A stretch of DNA of 26,301 nucleotides from Saccoglossus kowalevskii (GCF_000003605.2 NW_003134352.1:134824-161124), one strand, 5' to 3'; positions 1 through 10,603 are shown, numbered from the stretch's first letter. The notes: generated by a model not told the origin, from the letters alone. A program made the numbers and translations.

Positions 1-3000
1 GCACTGTCCTTAGTAGGTTTCTAAGACCTCTACAACCAGTGCATAGCATTGACGGCTAATGAATGCAATCATGGTCTGCTACATGTATTGACTAAATGTA
101 TAGCCTCTAGATTGGTCAATTAAAATGCCATAAATTGTCAATCAACTGGTAATATAGTGTTCTGCAGCTTCTGATCAATAATTTAAAAGTATGAATGTAT
201 ACTTAATGTTGCTTCAAAAATTGCTCATACGGTAAACTGACAATCCTAGGCCGTTTCATCTATGAGACCTCTGAAAGCGGGTTTATTCTAGAATGTACAA
301 TGTACGTTCTAGGCAACACGTCTTCAACTTCTCCCAGTACGCATTGATATCATAGTACAAGGTTAATGAGTGAATGTCTGCTTAATTACAGAAATCAATC
401 ATCATTATGGTGAATAATGAATATAATTTGCATATTGCATACATACAATGTATACTATAATTAAGCACAATACCAATTAATGTATACAATTATATATACA
501 TATATTATGTATCATTCTATTATATAGAACATATAATAAATTTTGTCAGCACAGAACTATCACTGCCATATCTTTAACTTCATTGAGCAATTACCCAAAA
601 TTCTTCAAACTTTTGAACATAACCAGTAGCAACATTGAAATTTGGCCCAAAAATGAACCTTTAAATTTTGGTTGTAAAAAAAAAAAAATGGGATTCAAAT
701 TTACTACATGATTGTGGCAGTCGGTCTTGTAATGGATAAAGGGTATCGTAATTCATGTGAAATGTAGCGTACAGTGTATTGGTCATTAACCCTCTAATGG
801 GACTTACATCAGCAATGAGTTATTGCTGTGAATGGTCATTTGAATTAAGATAATTAAGCAACGGTCCACAGGATTGATGAATAAATTTACATATGATTTT
901 TCCCATGGGATTATCACAGAGGCCTTTCAGGGTCTACAGAAATTGTGATACTGATCACAAACGTAAGGAAATCTTGAACACTTCTCTGCATGAACAAGGC
1001 GTATCAAAGTATTATGCAAATTGATTTAATATGCTAATGAGCTAGGAATGTCAACCATTTTAACCAATTCTTTGCTGCGACAAAGTAGTGCCAATAATTT
1101 TAATCAAAACAACAATTTTGGAAGAGTTTTTACATTAATTTGTTTGGTTCAGTATTATAATAAATATTAAAATATTCACATCAAGTGCAAATATTTGCTC
1201 TACCTATCAATGGCAAATAACTTGTCTACAAAGAGATTAATTGCAAAATTATTGCATCTTCACTTAATAATGCACACTTTTGATTTTGCTGATATTTTGA
1301 ATTTAATGAAATGTAAAAATACTACTTTGCATCTGGGTTTTAGTGTAAATAAGTGAATCTAAATCTGACTGAATAAGGTCACTCCACTTTGTCAAAATTG
1401 TGAATTTAAATTGCAGCAACTTAACCTTAAGTTTTCTTAGTAAGTGCTGTATTTCTGTTTCAGTTCTGAATCACAAGGGTGCATTAAAATACTCTAAACA
1501 TTGACTTGCCACTCCATCATTGACTCCATTGCATCTTAGTGATTCACCCCAAAACACAGATCTTTCGTACAAAATTTAGCTAACATTTAGCCACCTTTCT
1601 TGGTAAAAAAAAAAAAATCCCTTTAAAATCTTAACAAAAAATGTCTTGTCTGCACACCTTCACTATGAACGTAAATTTAATAAGGTTTGAATGGAATTGA
1701 AGAGTACACGTATGTCATGTTCATACTGCTTTCTTTGTTATGGGTTCACACCATGAGGATACCGTAAATATCCCAAAAAAAATTGGGTCACCAAACAATA
1801 TTTTGGTATACAGGAGTCTTAAATATCCTGAATCAAGTCAAAATAGGAATTTTTTGTTCACGTTAATATGATGAACTCATTGTTTGCACCTAAATTTTAG
1901 CTAGTATTTTTTGCTCAACATTTTTTTTTTTAGATATATATTATATAATTTTCTAAACTTTTTTCTGAGTTTTGCGCTGCAATGAAAAGTTCATACCAGG
2001 CAAACATGTTAGTTTGTATCCTTTCTAAATTCTTATTTCTTAACAGGCAAGCCTATGATAGCTACGCTATGTTATATTTTGTGAAATCGTTCCATTTGAA
2101 AATTATTTATTAAAATTTCACTTGAATGTTTTGTGGCATTGTAATACTGTTCTATTGAACCATAACTGCCATGTTTTTCATATTGTTTAATTCATAAGAA
2201 CGCTTTTTGAAGTTGATTACCATGGTAACTCCATGGTAAAATAATTCTGTTTTTCATATTGTGAAGTTTTGAAAATGAGGCAATCTTTTTTTCTCCATAA
2301 GTTGTAATTTAAATTTAACAATTGTTAAACAGTGTTTATGACCATACACTATAGACACACATAATGTATAATTGCGTATGCTACTAATAATAGAACAAAT
2401 ATGGTATTTATCATTATTTAGAAAAGCAGGCAGAAACGAGAAACACAATTTTGTTCAAAGCAACACCTTTCATGGTGACTGTTCCAATTTTGTTCTCGTC
2501 TCTCAAAGCAACAGCTGGAATGATATTTTTTTCATGCACAGATGATTATTAATCAAGGTAAATTCGGCCAACCTGGGTGCGATCAAAAGTGACTACGTGA
2601 TGTTGTGAAGTCAACTTAAACTATCATGCTGTTGTAAAATCTGTGACGACTTTCACCCACCTTTCACACAAAACAGCCACCACTAGACGACCCCCCCTTC
2701 TGTTCCAGTCATGTAGGTGGTTATAGTATTTTGAAGTACCTTATTTTTAAAAACCTGTTAAAATTTGTCCGAATGATTTTAAAAAATAGTTCACACCAAA
2801 ATTTTAATTAATTTTCGACCACATTGTCATACATGTAGTGGCTATTGGACTTGATAAAAATTTCTGAAAAAATATGTTGGTTTTTTATTTGGTGAAAGAT
2901 GACAATCTTAAAATTGGCATTCAAGGGTTTGAGTATACTTAAAACTTACTTAACATTTTTAATGAAATAAAACTTTTTTATATTTTATAAAAGTTAGTTT

Positions 3001-3058
3001 TAGTTTGATTCTTTCTGCATTTTGTACATGTGCTCAACTCTTGTGATTAGTTAGTTAG
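1..3058. other. AT-rich non-coding stretch, no gene seen
   Basis: This stretch has stops in all frames. Its longest frame is a 64-codon AT-rich one on the minus strand (2254-2448) with no recognisable protein features. It holds scattered A tracts (near 678 and 1606), a palindromic TTACCATGGTAA near 2220 followed at once by a second CCATGGTAA, and the palindrome at 288-312. Nothing resembling an exon with paired splice sites and coding bias was seen. It is best read as intergenic or intronic DNA. Confidence 0.6.
288..312. repeat. 25-nt near-perfect palindrome
   Basis: The 25 bases pair with themselves at 10 of 11 positions around a 3-nt centre. The outer arms are CTAGAA and TTCTAG, and the inner arms are GTAC-type. 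No second copy was seen in the window, so it may be chance or the relic of an inverted-repeat element. Confidence 0.5.
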
Positions 3059-3311
3059 TTACTCCTCTTCGCTCCTGGTGGAGCATAAGGTGCCGACAAA
3101 TCTCCTCCAGCTGTCACGGTCCTGCACAAGCCATCCTATTTCATTCCAGGTCTTCCCTGCTGCCTTCAACTCCTCTTCCACAGTCCTTCTCTAGGTGCCC
3201 AGAGGCCTGCCCCTCTTTCTTTTTACAGGTGGTGCCCATCTCAATGCAGCGTGAGGATGTCTGGTTCTGCCCATTTTTAGCATAGGCCCCAGCCATCTCC
3301 AGCTTTTGTAA
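3059..3311 (-). mobile_element. LINE (non-LTR retrotransposon) ORF2 C-terminal fragment
   Basis: Read on the minus strand from about 3311 down to a TAA at 3059-3061, one frame gives the typical end of a LINE reverse-transcriptase polyprotein. It starts with RWLGPMLKMGRTRHPHAALR and continues through KRKRGRPLGT. After a single in-frame TAG comes RRTVEEELKAAGKTWNEIGW, then QDRDSWRRFVGTLCSTRSEE. The RWLGH-like block, the KR.RGRP block, the TVEEEL..AG.TW block and the QDR..WR.FV.ALC ending are the conserved tail seen in many invertebrate RTE/CR1-like ORF2 proteins (known for the family). Only about 80 codons remain, so this is a dead 5'-truncated copy. After the stop the minus strand reads TAACTAACTAATCAC, a short TAAC repeat that could be the element's 3' tail. 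The family assignment beyond LINE is uncertain. Confidence 0.85.
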
Positions 3312-3375
3312 TACATAACGCAAATTAATTGGCAAATCAAATATTATTGCATAATTGATATGGTGAATAATATGA

Positions 3376-3424
3376 TTAATTTAATTTAATTTAAAGTATT
3401 CCACTTTAAATTAAATTAAATTAA
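3376..3424. repeat. Perfect 22-bp inverted repeat with 5-nt loop
   Basis: The arm at 3376-3397, built of TTAAT/TTTAA words and ending in AAAGT, is the exact reverse complement of 3403-3424. The loop is ATTCC. This is a strong cruciform or hairpin candidate only about 65 bp from the LINE fragment. It could be a relic of a MITE or of slippage on a TTAAT repeat. Confidence 0.85.
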
Positions 3425-4406
3425 CTTAACTATTGCTATATAGCCAGATGATTCGTACAGATATGTAACTCAATGAAATGACACATAGAATCCAATCTAA
3501 ACTTAAACAAAAAATGTTCTTCATAGTTCCTAACACTGGCTTTTTAAAAAACTTTCACAATGGGTTCATTTGGAAGAGCATTCGTATATATTAATTGCTC
3601 GTGAGTGCTGTTGGCTGGATTACAGCTACCATGGTTACAAAAAATACAATGTATTTTAATGCGTGCTGTAACTCTACAAGAATGTCCCAGTTGGTTAATT
3701 TCATATTATCGCCCAGTGCGTGATTGTATTAACTAATTACATGTAGCGAAATGCTCTCGTAGTGAAATTGACTGAACAGGAAAAAAATTACTGACTTCTT
3801 AGTCTTTTCTATGGAAACACACTCTAATACTTGCATACTTCTAATACCCTGGGCTTAATTTCCCCAGGACAGTTCGTAAGATTTGTACCGTACTTGATTA
3901 ATTCAAACTCTAGTTAAGAAACAACCATACTGGCCTCCAGTTTGTGTTGGATAATAATAAAAAGTGTCAAAGTTTGAATACATTCTATTAATTTATTGGG
4001 GAGGACCATCTGTTCTGCGGCGTGTATTAATGTGCACCTGGATGGTTAATCCAGGCTTCACACTGGATGAGTTCGTGGACAATACCCCAGTAGACATCAC
4101 TCAAGTGTAGCTTTACATGCAAAAGAATCCACCATGGTTTATTTATCTATAACAAAATTGTTATAAAATAATAATGATCAGAAATAAAATCTTCAGTTTT
4201 ATAACTGGAACTGAAACTGGTCTCTAATATGGTCTCTAATATGGCTTCTTTTGGCTGAGCATCTGACAGCTAATCTTTCACATGTCACCAGTCAAAAATT
4301 AATTTGAGATTTGATGGCTACAACTTTGTAACTTTTACCACCACTGTCTACGCCGAATTGCAAACCATAAATTGTTCATCATTTAACGTAATATCCATGG
4401 GAAAAT
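3425..4406. other. Non-coding stretch with minor hairpins
   Basis: No exon or gene was recognised. The stretch holds a 6-bp-stem hairpin at 4037-4055 (CCTGGA/TCCAGG) and a short back-to-back duplication of GGTCTCTAATAT near 4219-4243. A slightly GC-richer patch around 4000-4110 has no open frame of note. Confidence 0.5.
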
Positions 4407-4588
4407 CTATTTTGTGAAAAAGTAGATATGCAAATCACCTTATTATTATGCATATTTTAAACTACTTTGTGAAGAAGTTGATATGCAAATCACCTTATTA
4501 TTATGCATATTTTAAACTACTTTGTGAAGAAGTTGATATGCAAATCACCTTATTATCAGATTATATACCATAAACTACTTTGTGAAGT
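4407..4588 (+). repeat. 55-bp tandem repeat, about 3.3 copies, with POU octamers
   Basis: The unit runs from GATATGCAAATCACC through TTATGCATATTTTAAAC to TACTTTGTGAAGAAGTT. The octamer ATGCAAAT recurs at 4428-4435, 4483-4490 and 4538-4545, exactly 55 bp apart. The first unit is partial and the last is diverged after TTATTATCAG. Units one and two are followed by ATGCATAT, another POU-like word. ATGCAAAT is the canonical Oct/POU site (established). That these copies bind anything here is inference. Confidence 0.9.
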
Positions 4589-5674
4589 ATGGATGAAGCA
4601 AGTTACATATGTAAATGACAGGTGAGTCTATCACCAAAATAAATAAATCATAATAATCATTTTAATGATTCAGTGAGCATTAAATGCAATTTGGGTTTTA
4701 TATACACTTCTAATAAACCATCACACTGTAACGTAACATCATCATTGTAATTTGTTTACAATGTTGCCAACCTGCATGTGAATGTTTGATAATTTTGCTT
4801 TTTAATCGACACAAGCTCATGATCTGCTGTGACAATGTTGCCATTAAGATATTTTCATAACAGGGACATATACATGTATATTTATTACCATTGACAGTTA
4901 TTTTAGTTTAAAGTGCAAACGATCGGTTCTTGTCAACCAGCGCGCATATATATGCGCAAAACAAATGTGACAGCTTATTGTACAAATGCGATATATTGTA
5001 AGATTTCCATTCGCTGCTGAAACCTATCGATGATCGTTGTGTTAAAATTAATTGTAACATTACCTACAAATAAATCAAAAGATCATGATAGTAATACTTG
5101 TCCTACAACTAGAAATCAAAACATTGTCACAGTACCAATTTATATGCTGCCACTCAAGCATCCACTAATTTGACCTCCATTTGTTTTTTAGACATAGCTT
5201 GTCTCAAGAGAGGTTGTTGAAAACTGCAAATACTGCAGATAAATATCATTGCTCTTGCTACCGAGAAAAGTAATTTCGGAACTATTTCATTAACTTGATG
5301 ACAACCTTATTTCACCTATACTGCCCCCAGGAGCTTTGTAGAAAGTTAAAAAATTGATAGGTTTTGTTTTATTCACGAGTCAAGTCATACATTTTAAAGG
5401 CACAAGTCTTGAAATGACATCGCATGAACAGGTTGCCAACCCTCTGGGGAGCAGTGACGTTAATATGCTATGGAAACTAAGATAGCAATTTGAACTTAGT
5501 TTTTTTGATGTCTACAATAGTCTCTCTTGTTGATGGCATCTGACATTATAAAATTGACTTTTATCATTTATTTTGTATTTGGGATATCTTTGATGTAACA
5601 CCTATGGGTACCTTAAATGATTACTGTGTACTCTGTGTAACAACTAATTCTCTTCATGGTTGTTTCTTGGTCAC
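4589..5674. other. Non-coding stretch, nothing recognised
   Basis: AT-rich DNA with stops in all frames. There is a small CpG cluster near 4939-4960, where GCGCGCATATATATGCGC forms an 18-nt palindrome-like block. No gene, RNA gene or clear repeat boundary was seen. Confidence 0.45.
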
Positions 5675-6061
5675 GTCCTGATTAGACAGGACTTCTGTAT
5701 GCGAAGCATGCAATGGGAATTATTGTGGTTATACTGTCCGTGTGTGTATATCTGTCCCATGGATATCTCAAGAACTGTTGGTCATATTTCAATTAAACAC
5801 GGACATGACTAGTTTTGGCTGAAAATCTCTGCATTTTAATTACCTAATTTGCATACTAATTAGTCAATTTGCGGCTTTTCCATGAATACATGTATCTCTA
5901 GTACTAATTATCGCATTTCAATTAAACGTAGTACATATATGCGCTATGACAATGCACATACATGATTAGTTTTTTTTATTAAAATACATGTATGTTAATA
6001 CATAATTATGCACAAAGGCAGTACAGTGAGAATATCAACAGACGCGAAGGCGTACTGTCTG
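5675..6061 (+). mobile_element. Hairpin-bounded dispersed element (candidate)
   Basis: The left end is a stem-loop with GTCCTG (5675-5680) and CAGGAC (5687-5692). It is followed by a second mini-hairpin, ATGC-GAA-GCAT at 5699-5709, which contains GCGAAGC. The right end is a compound hairpin at 6039-6061, with outer stem CAGAC/GTCTG and inner stem ACGC-GAAG-GCGT. Between them lie a TGTCCGTGTGTGTATATCTG tract and an ATATCTCAAGAACTG block. The left layout (hairpin, then ACTTCTGT, then a TCCGTGTG tract) matches the element at 11437, which has a hairpin, then ACTTATGT, then GTGTGCGTCCG. No ORF is present. The boundaries and the single-element reading are inferred from hairpin positions, and no target duplication was identified. 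Confidence 0.45.
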
Positions 6062-7526
6062 AATGCATACTTTGCGATATCCTCGTAATAACATTATTAT
6101 TATACATCTTTTCCTCCCAATAATACATCATGGGAATGCCGAAATTCAAAAAGTTTAGAACAGATTAGGCGAAATTCTTTGTGTGGGGTCATGTTTTTTT
6201 TTTATTATTATTATTAGAGGACGTTTACGCATGTAATCGTTCCATATTTGGAACTTTCATTTCCTAATATGGTAGGATGAAAATACCCAATGCAATACCA
6301 CAAAATTATGGCACGCTGTAACTTATGGCATTACTATGACAGATGTATTATAATAGAAAATAATAACTTGATTATGTTTAACAACTTTCCCCAACTTAAA
6401 TTTTGGCATAACAAGAAACAAATTTCAAATAAAACATTTAAAATTAAATTAATTACCTCTTCAAATTTTAGTGTACGTACATGTACTACTTATGTGTTAC
6501 AATGTACTTGTGTGGAGTATCATTCCAGAATCTAGTGAAAATTGAATATTTCACCAATCAAATTTTACAAGTGTACATACAAACTATATTGGAAAACAAT
6601 TAATTGATTAACCCTTTTACAAAAATAGCAAATGTTTTTGTTCTGTACTATTATGTTTCAATGAATTCTTCATTTGATATTTGATGTGTACGTCATTGTT
6701 TGTACTTATCATGTTAAGTTATGAAATTACCGACCTAAAAACGATTCTTTGAATGTAGATACTATCATCATTTTGAAAGTAAGATAACTTGATGATGAAT
6801 AGAAAAAAAATTGACCCTTGCATGACCCCATAAATGGGTTTGTAACCTAAATGACATCCATTATATCCAACAAATTGATCTCTTCTGAGTGAAAAAGCAT
6901 TAGCTTATGGAATTATACTCCTCAATTATCGATAAGGAGCTGAATTCAAGCTGACATATCTACATGACGGTTGTTCCAAAATGTATTGTCAAGTTTATGA
7001 AATTCCTTCTTTAAGCATATGTACAATAATTTAATGGTTTCTTTTTTACACACAATTGAAACACATGCTACATGGCGATGTTTTTATTTCAGATCAATGT
7101 ACTGCAAGAATTGAACATGGTTATCTTGTGCATTGACTGAACTCGTAGAAAATCTGTATCAAGTAACGATCAAGTTTGCTCTGTGTTGTGAGAAAGTAAA
7201 GTTTAGTGAAAATATTCGTGTTAGCAGCGACATATTGCGCTGCTGTGAGTACCGGTATACAATTCCTCAGGGCAGCTACATGTTGTTTACACTATATATT
7301 TCTCCACATGTCCTTTTTGGTTTGTCAGTCTCGGATATAAAATCAGATCTGTAACCAGGTAAATAAAATTGAGCAATTTGTGAGTTGAAATCAGTAGAAA
7401 AATGTTGAAATATTATTGCAATTGACATGAACAGTAGGCCTGACTACAAAAAATCTTGCTAGTTTAGTGAATTAGCTTCAACACTCACGATTCAGTATGT
7501 AGAGCGGGTGTATATCATTGTACTGT
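6062..7526. other. Non-coding stretch with a possible orphan exon
   Basis: AT-rich DNA with a (TTA)n run near 6197-6216. Open frames at 6290-6535 and 7133-7354 are not convincing. The first is low-complexity, and the second has no ATG at its start. The splice-site pair at 7093-7356 is described separately. Confidence 0.45.
7093..7356 (+). other. Possible non-coding exon between splice signals
   Basis: A good 3' splice signal (TTTTTATTTCAG ending at 7092) and a good 5' splice signal (ACCAG/GTAAAT at 7356/7357) bracket 264 bases. All three frames are closed within the interval, so it could only be an untranslated or non-coding RNA exon. Such pairs also occur by chance in AT-rich DNA, hence the low confidence. 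It lies about 800 bp upstream of the candidate start codon at 8152. Confidence 0.15.
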
Positions 7527-7538
7527 AATGACGTCATT
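7527..7538. promoter_or_regulatory. Full CRE palindrome
   Basis: AATGACGTCATT is a 12-bp perfect palindrome containing the full consensus cAMP-response element TGACGTCA (7529-7536), the site for CREB/ATF bZIP factors. It lies about 620 bp upstream of the candidate ATG at 8152 in an otherwise CpG-poor window. Function is not shown. Confidence 0.35.
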
Positions 7539-7913
7539 ATAATGACAAGTCAAGTCCCCAGGAACTCGTACAAAATGTTCCATATTTGATCACAATCTTG
7601 CGTAAATAACATTCTCATTGTATTTATGCTCATACGTAAGTCGTATTTTAATGATCCACTTTCGATAAATGCGATTTTTGGTATGTAGACTTCACTTTGA
7701 GAGGTCCTTCTAATAGAGTAAATGCAGTATCCGGATATTTGTTATTAATTTTAACAAAAATTTTCTATGGGTTTAATGGTCCATAATTGAAAGTAACATG
7801 TTGTGGTAAACAAATACAATTAGCGGGTGCAAATACGTCTGTAAAACGACCCTACAAGTTCCTCTGCCTCTCGAAACAAATGTATGATTTGGAACTCTAA
7901 ACACTTATTTGCA

Positions 7914-7990
7914 GAAATAAGAAAATTAAATTAAACCATATTTGCTCTGTCTGAAATAAGAAAATTAAATTAAACCATATTTGCTCTGTC
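7914..7990 (+). repeat. 39-bp exact tandem duplication
   Basis: GAAATAAGAAAATTAAATTA plus the following CCATATTTGCTCTGTC block occurs at 7914-7952 and again from 7953. The two copies are identical until the last base, so this is a recent local duplication. Confidence 0.9.
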
Positions 7991-8089
7991 AGACGTTTAT
8001 GATAGCGATGTGTTTATGGTCAAAATTATATTCGAGATATAGGGCAAATACAGTATTGCTGCTACAAATTGAGACCCTGAATTACAAAT

Positions 8090-8151
8090 TAAAGCGCAGT
8101 AGTCGCCTCGCTGCGCATGTGTGAGATATATGGGGGTTCATATAAACAAAG
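8090..8151 (+). promoter_or_regulatory. CpG-rich promoter-like patch upstream of 8152
   Basis: CpG dinucleotides, rare elsewhere in the window, cluster from about 8090 to 8370. Just upstream of the ATG lies a GCGCAG/CTGCGC stem (8094-8099 and 8111-8116), and the start itself is AAGATGGCG, which matches the YY1-type motif often found at animal transcription starts. TATAAAC at 8141 is too close to the ATG to be its TATA box. The promoter role is inferred from composition and position. Confidence 0.35.
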
Positions 8152-8238
8152 ATGGCGACTTTGACTGTTGCGCAGATCAAGGAGTGCGTACTGAGACGTT
8201 TCCAAGCTTTAAATAGGCAATTTTCATGTGATTGGAAG
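8152..8238 (+). CDS. Candidate first coding exon, unknown protein
   Basis: The ATG at 8152 has A at -3 and G at +4, a strong Kozak context. The 29 codons read MATLTVAQIKECVLRRFQAL followed by NRQFSCDWK, and the exon ends AAG/GTATCG, a plausible splice donor at 8239-8240. If unspliced, the frame closes at TAG 8281-8283 after 43 codons. The peptide looks like ordinary soluble protein, with a likely amphipathic helix, and its balanced composition differs from the low-complexity frames elsewhere in the window. I do not recognise the protein and saw no convincing second exon downstream, so either a long intron follows or the exon is false. A second possible donor is TCG/GTAATC near 8261. Support comes from the CpG patch, the Kozak context and the donor, not from homology. 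Confidence 0.35.
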
Positions 8239-8283
8239 GTATCGAAGGAGTCACCGTCGGTAATCAGTGCAAGTCACGCCTAG

Positions 8284-9347
8284 GTCAAACCTCATACTTG
8301 TGATTTCCATTTGAAGAACGCATTGGATTGTGGGAAAATCAATGTTTATCAACACAAATGTCCACATGCGACGACTACCGCGCTTTAATCTGCCCCCCCC
8401 CCCAGTTCAAGAACACTGTTTCTGTTATCATTATGGATCATGCATCAAAGATATCTTACTAGCTGCTTTTAAACCTGTCGCTGTCATTGTCTATCTCATT
8501 AGTCCGCAAAAGACGAACCCTTGAAAATCTGTGTATTAGTCCGAATAATGCTGACTAGAATTTGTAATTTTGTACCCTGATCCCTCAAGAGCATTGTAGA
8601 TGTCTATTTGATTCTAAATTTAGAGGTTCTTGGTGGGAAACAAGTCTAGCATAGAAGGGGACTTCAAACAAATGTTTACTTTTATACTGGTTAACAACAC
8701 ATTTGCATACTTGGAACTTGCCTCATCTGTTACCATGGCAATCAGTTATCTAATCACACAATATTCATATGTATGTAGTTACTACAGTAAACCTAATAAG
8801 GACAATTTCCTTAGGTAGTAATTAACATGCAGTTCAGGAGTTTTTGGATGTAAGTTGTTTTTTCAGGTGAAACCTTGAAAACCCACTTGCCAAATAACTT
8901 TTCAATCTCAATTATTCAACAATTGTGATTATTAACCTGGTATTGTAGAGCAGGATGTAACACTGTTAGTTCATGATGCTTGTTTTCTCTTACCTAGATG
9001 CCATTAATTGGAGAAGCATTCAACAAGCTTGTTTGATAACAATTTTCTCTGCAAGGAAATGTTCACATTTTGACGATTTGAAGGGAGTAAAAACTCCTTG
9101 TCTTAAAAACTTCAGTGAAAATGTTTAAAGTTTGAAAGCTACTCAGACTTTTGCTAACACTTGCAAATTATCTAATCACAAAACAATTAACATTTTTGCG
9201 CAATTAACTCATATCACCAAGGGATTGTGATAAGAAACATCCCAAGTCAGCCATAATATTAATTAATTAAGAGTTTCAGAAACTTGTTTTATTTTTCATA
9301 ACCACTGGAGGTATGGCTGTTTAATTACTTAATTAATTATATACCGC
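8284..9347. other. Non-coding stretch, possibly first intron
   Basis: After the CpG-rich patch fades (about 8370) the DNA returns to AT-rich composition. A run of C interrupts 8394-8403. Short frames at 8330-8524 and 8630-8818 start at non-ATG codons or look low-complexity and are not called. No clear exon acceptor with coding frame was found. Confidence 0.4.
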
Positions 9348-9517
9348 TACTGTAAAATACTTTTAAATTACTTTTGCTTGGAATTAATTTTCGCTGAAGG
9401 AGTGATTCAGTGAAAATAAAATCCAGCGAATATACCTTTTTTCTATGTTTTACATTCCATACAAAACACCCAAAAATTCTTTTCAGTGAAAATTAATTCC
9501 AGCTGAATTTTATAGTA
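9348..9517. mobile_element. MITE with two nested inverted repeats, 170 bp
   Basis: The outer arms are TACTGTAAAAT (9348-9358) and ATTTTATAGTA (9507-9517), 10 of 11 complementary. The inner arms are GGAATTAATTTTCGCTG (9380-9396) and CAGTGAAAATTAATTCC (9484-9500), 16 of 17 complementary. A further internal echo, TTCAGTGAAAATAAAATCC, lies at about 9407-9425. There is no coding capacity, which fits a non-autonomous DNA transposon. No target duplication was identified, so the superfamily is open. Confidence 0.65.
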
Positions 9518-9739
9518 TCTGTAGTACTCATTTTTCCTAGCTACAGGCCTATTCTACTCTTACTCCCCATCAAACTAATGAAGTTTTCATATGTTGATTG
9601 ACAGACTATATTATTGTATAAGCTCCATTCAGTCACATATTAAAATGTATTGGTTACCATTTAATAAGAAAATGTAAATGCTAATTATTTACAAGCAGAA
9701 TAAAAAATATAGGAACCTTCCCACTTCTGCCAACTACAA

Positions 9740-10010
9740 TTTACTTAAAGGGGAAATCAAGGCAAACAACATAATGTTCCCTAAAGAAAGACCTCCACAA
9801 AAGTAGGAGAATGCAATTGACACTTTTTTTATATCACTTTTCATTCTCTAGATTTTCAACTTTTCATCAGTATTATATGTAGTCCGCCATCTTGTTTCTC
9901 CAGCAAAGGATTGTGGGTAAAGTGTGACATCATATCCACTGTAAATTGCATGTTCTTACATTTGCTGAGCTCTTTCATCCAGGAGTATTATGGTGTTAGA
10001 CTTGAATTTT
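9740..10010. other. Possible degraded dispersed repeat
   Basis: The block starting AAAGGGGAAATCAAGGC and containing CCATCTTGTTTCTCC and AGGATTGTGGGTAA has the feel of interspersed-repeat sequence and is GC-richer than its flanks. No partner copy or terminal repeat was found in the window, so this is only a suspicion. Confidence 0.2.
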
Positions 10011-10603
10011 CCGTTAATATTAATTAGCTAATTTGTATAGATATAAACAGCTTTCAGTTAAAATAATACAGGAAATAAACAATTTGCTTAACATTTGACC
10101 AGTTATAACAATGTTTTAAATTTGTACTTAATTTGTGCAGTGTTTAGCTACATGTACATGTATGTATGTATAGTTGGCAGTGTCTGAAACCACACAGGAG
10201 CCCTTGGTAGAATCTGTTTTAATAGGTTTAAAACTACCAAACACTGAATGTGTCTTGCTGTTAAGCAGTTATCTTGGTGCGAAAATTGGCCAGTTTCAGA
10301 TTACTATGAAAAGAAATAATTTGTTGATATGTAGAACTCCTGCTGTTACACGTATTCTGCAATTCTTGAAATAGATATACAGAATGTTCCAAATAGCTGT
10401 GTTTATCCAAAATATAATAATCTACACATCATGTAATGATAGGATTATATTAACTATCTCGTTATCGAAAGAGCGAACTGATCCCAATTTTCAGTTCAAA
10501 TTAGAATGACCATATATCAACTCTTGATTCATCTATCTCAGTAGTCGGAGCACATACATACAAGGATGGCAATCGTTATCTTGATGTCCTTTCTTCAACT
10601 TGT
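10011..10603. other. Non-coding stretch, one unconvincing frame
   Basis: An open frame of 66 codons (10174-10374) begins at TTG, not ATG. Its content is protein-like (VSETTQEPLVESVLIGL), but the pyrimidine tract before the only nearby AG is poor and no good donor was seen. It is not called as an exon. Otherwise this is AT-rich DNA with a TACATGTACATGTATG run near 10151. Confidence 0.4.

Noticed and set aside
782-800. TTAACCCTCTAATGGGAC as a TTAA-type MITE end
   Set aside because: No matching right end or similar interior was found nearby. The word alone is too short.
3141-3335. 64-codon minus frame starting MPINLRYV
   Set aside because: It is out of frame with the LINE protein. The conserved RWLG, RGRP and TVEEEL blocks lie in another minus-strand frame.
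10174-10374. 66-codon protein-like frame
   Set aside because: It starts at TTG, the preceding AG lacks a pyrimidine tract, and no good donor follows. It stays a weak exon possibility only.
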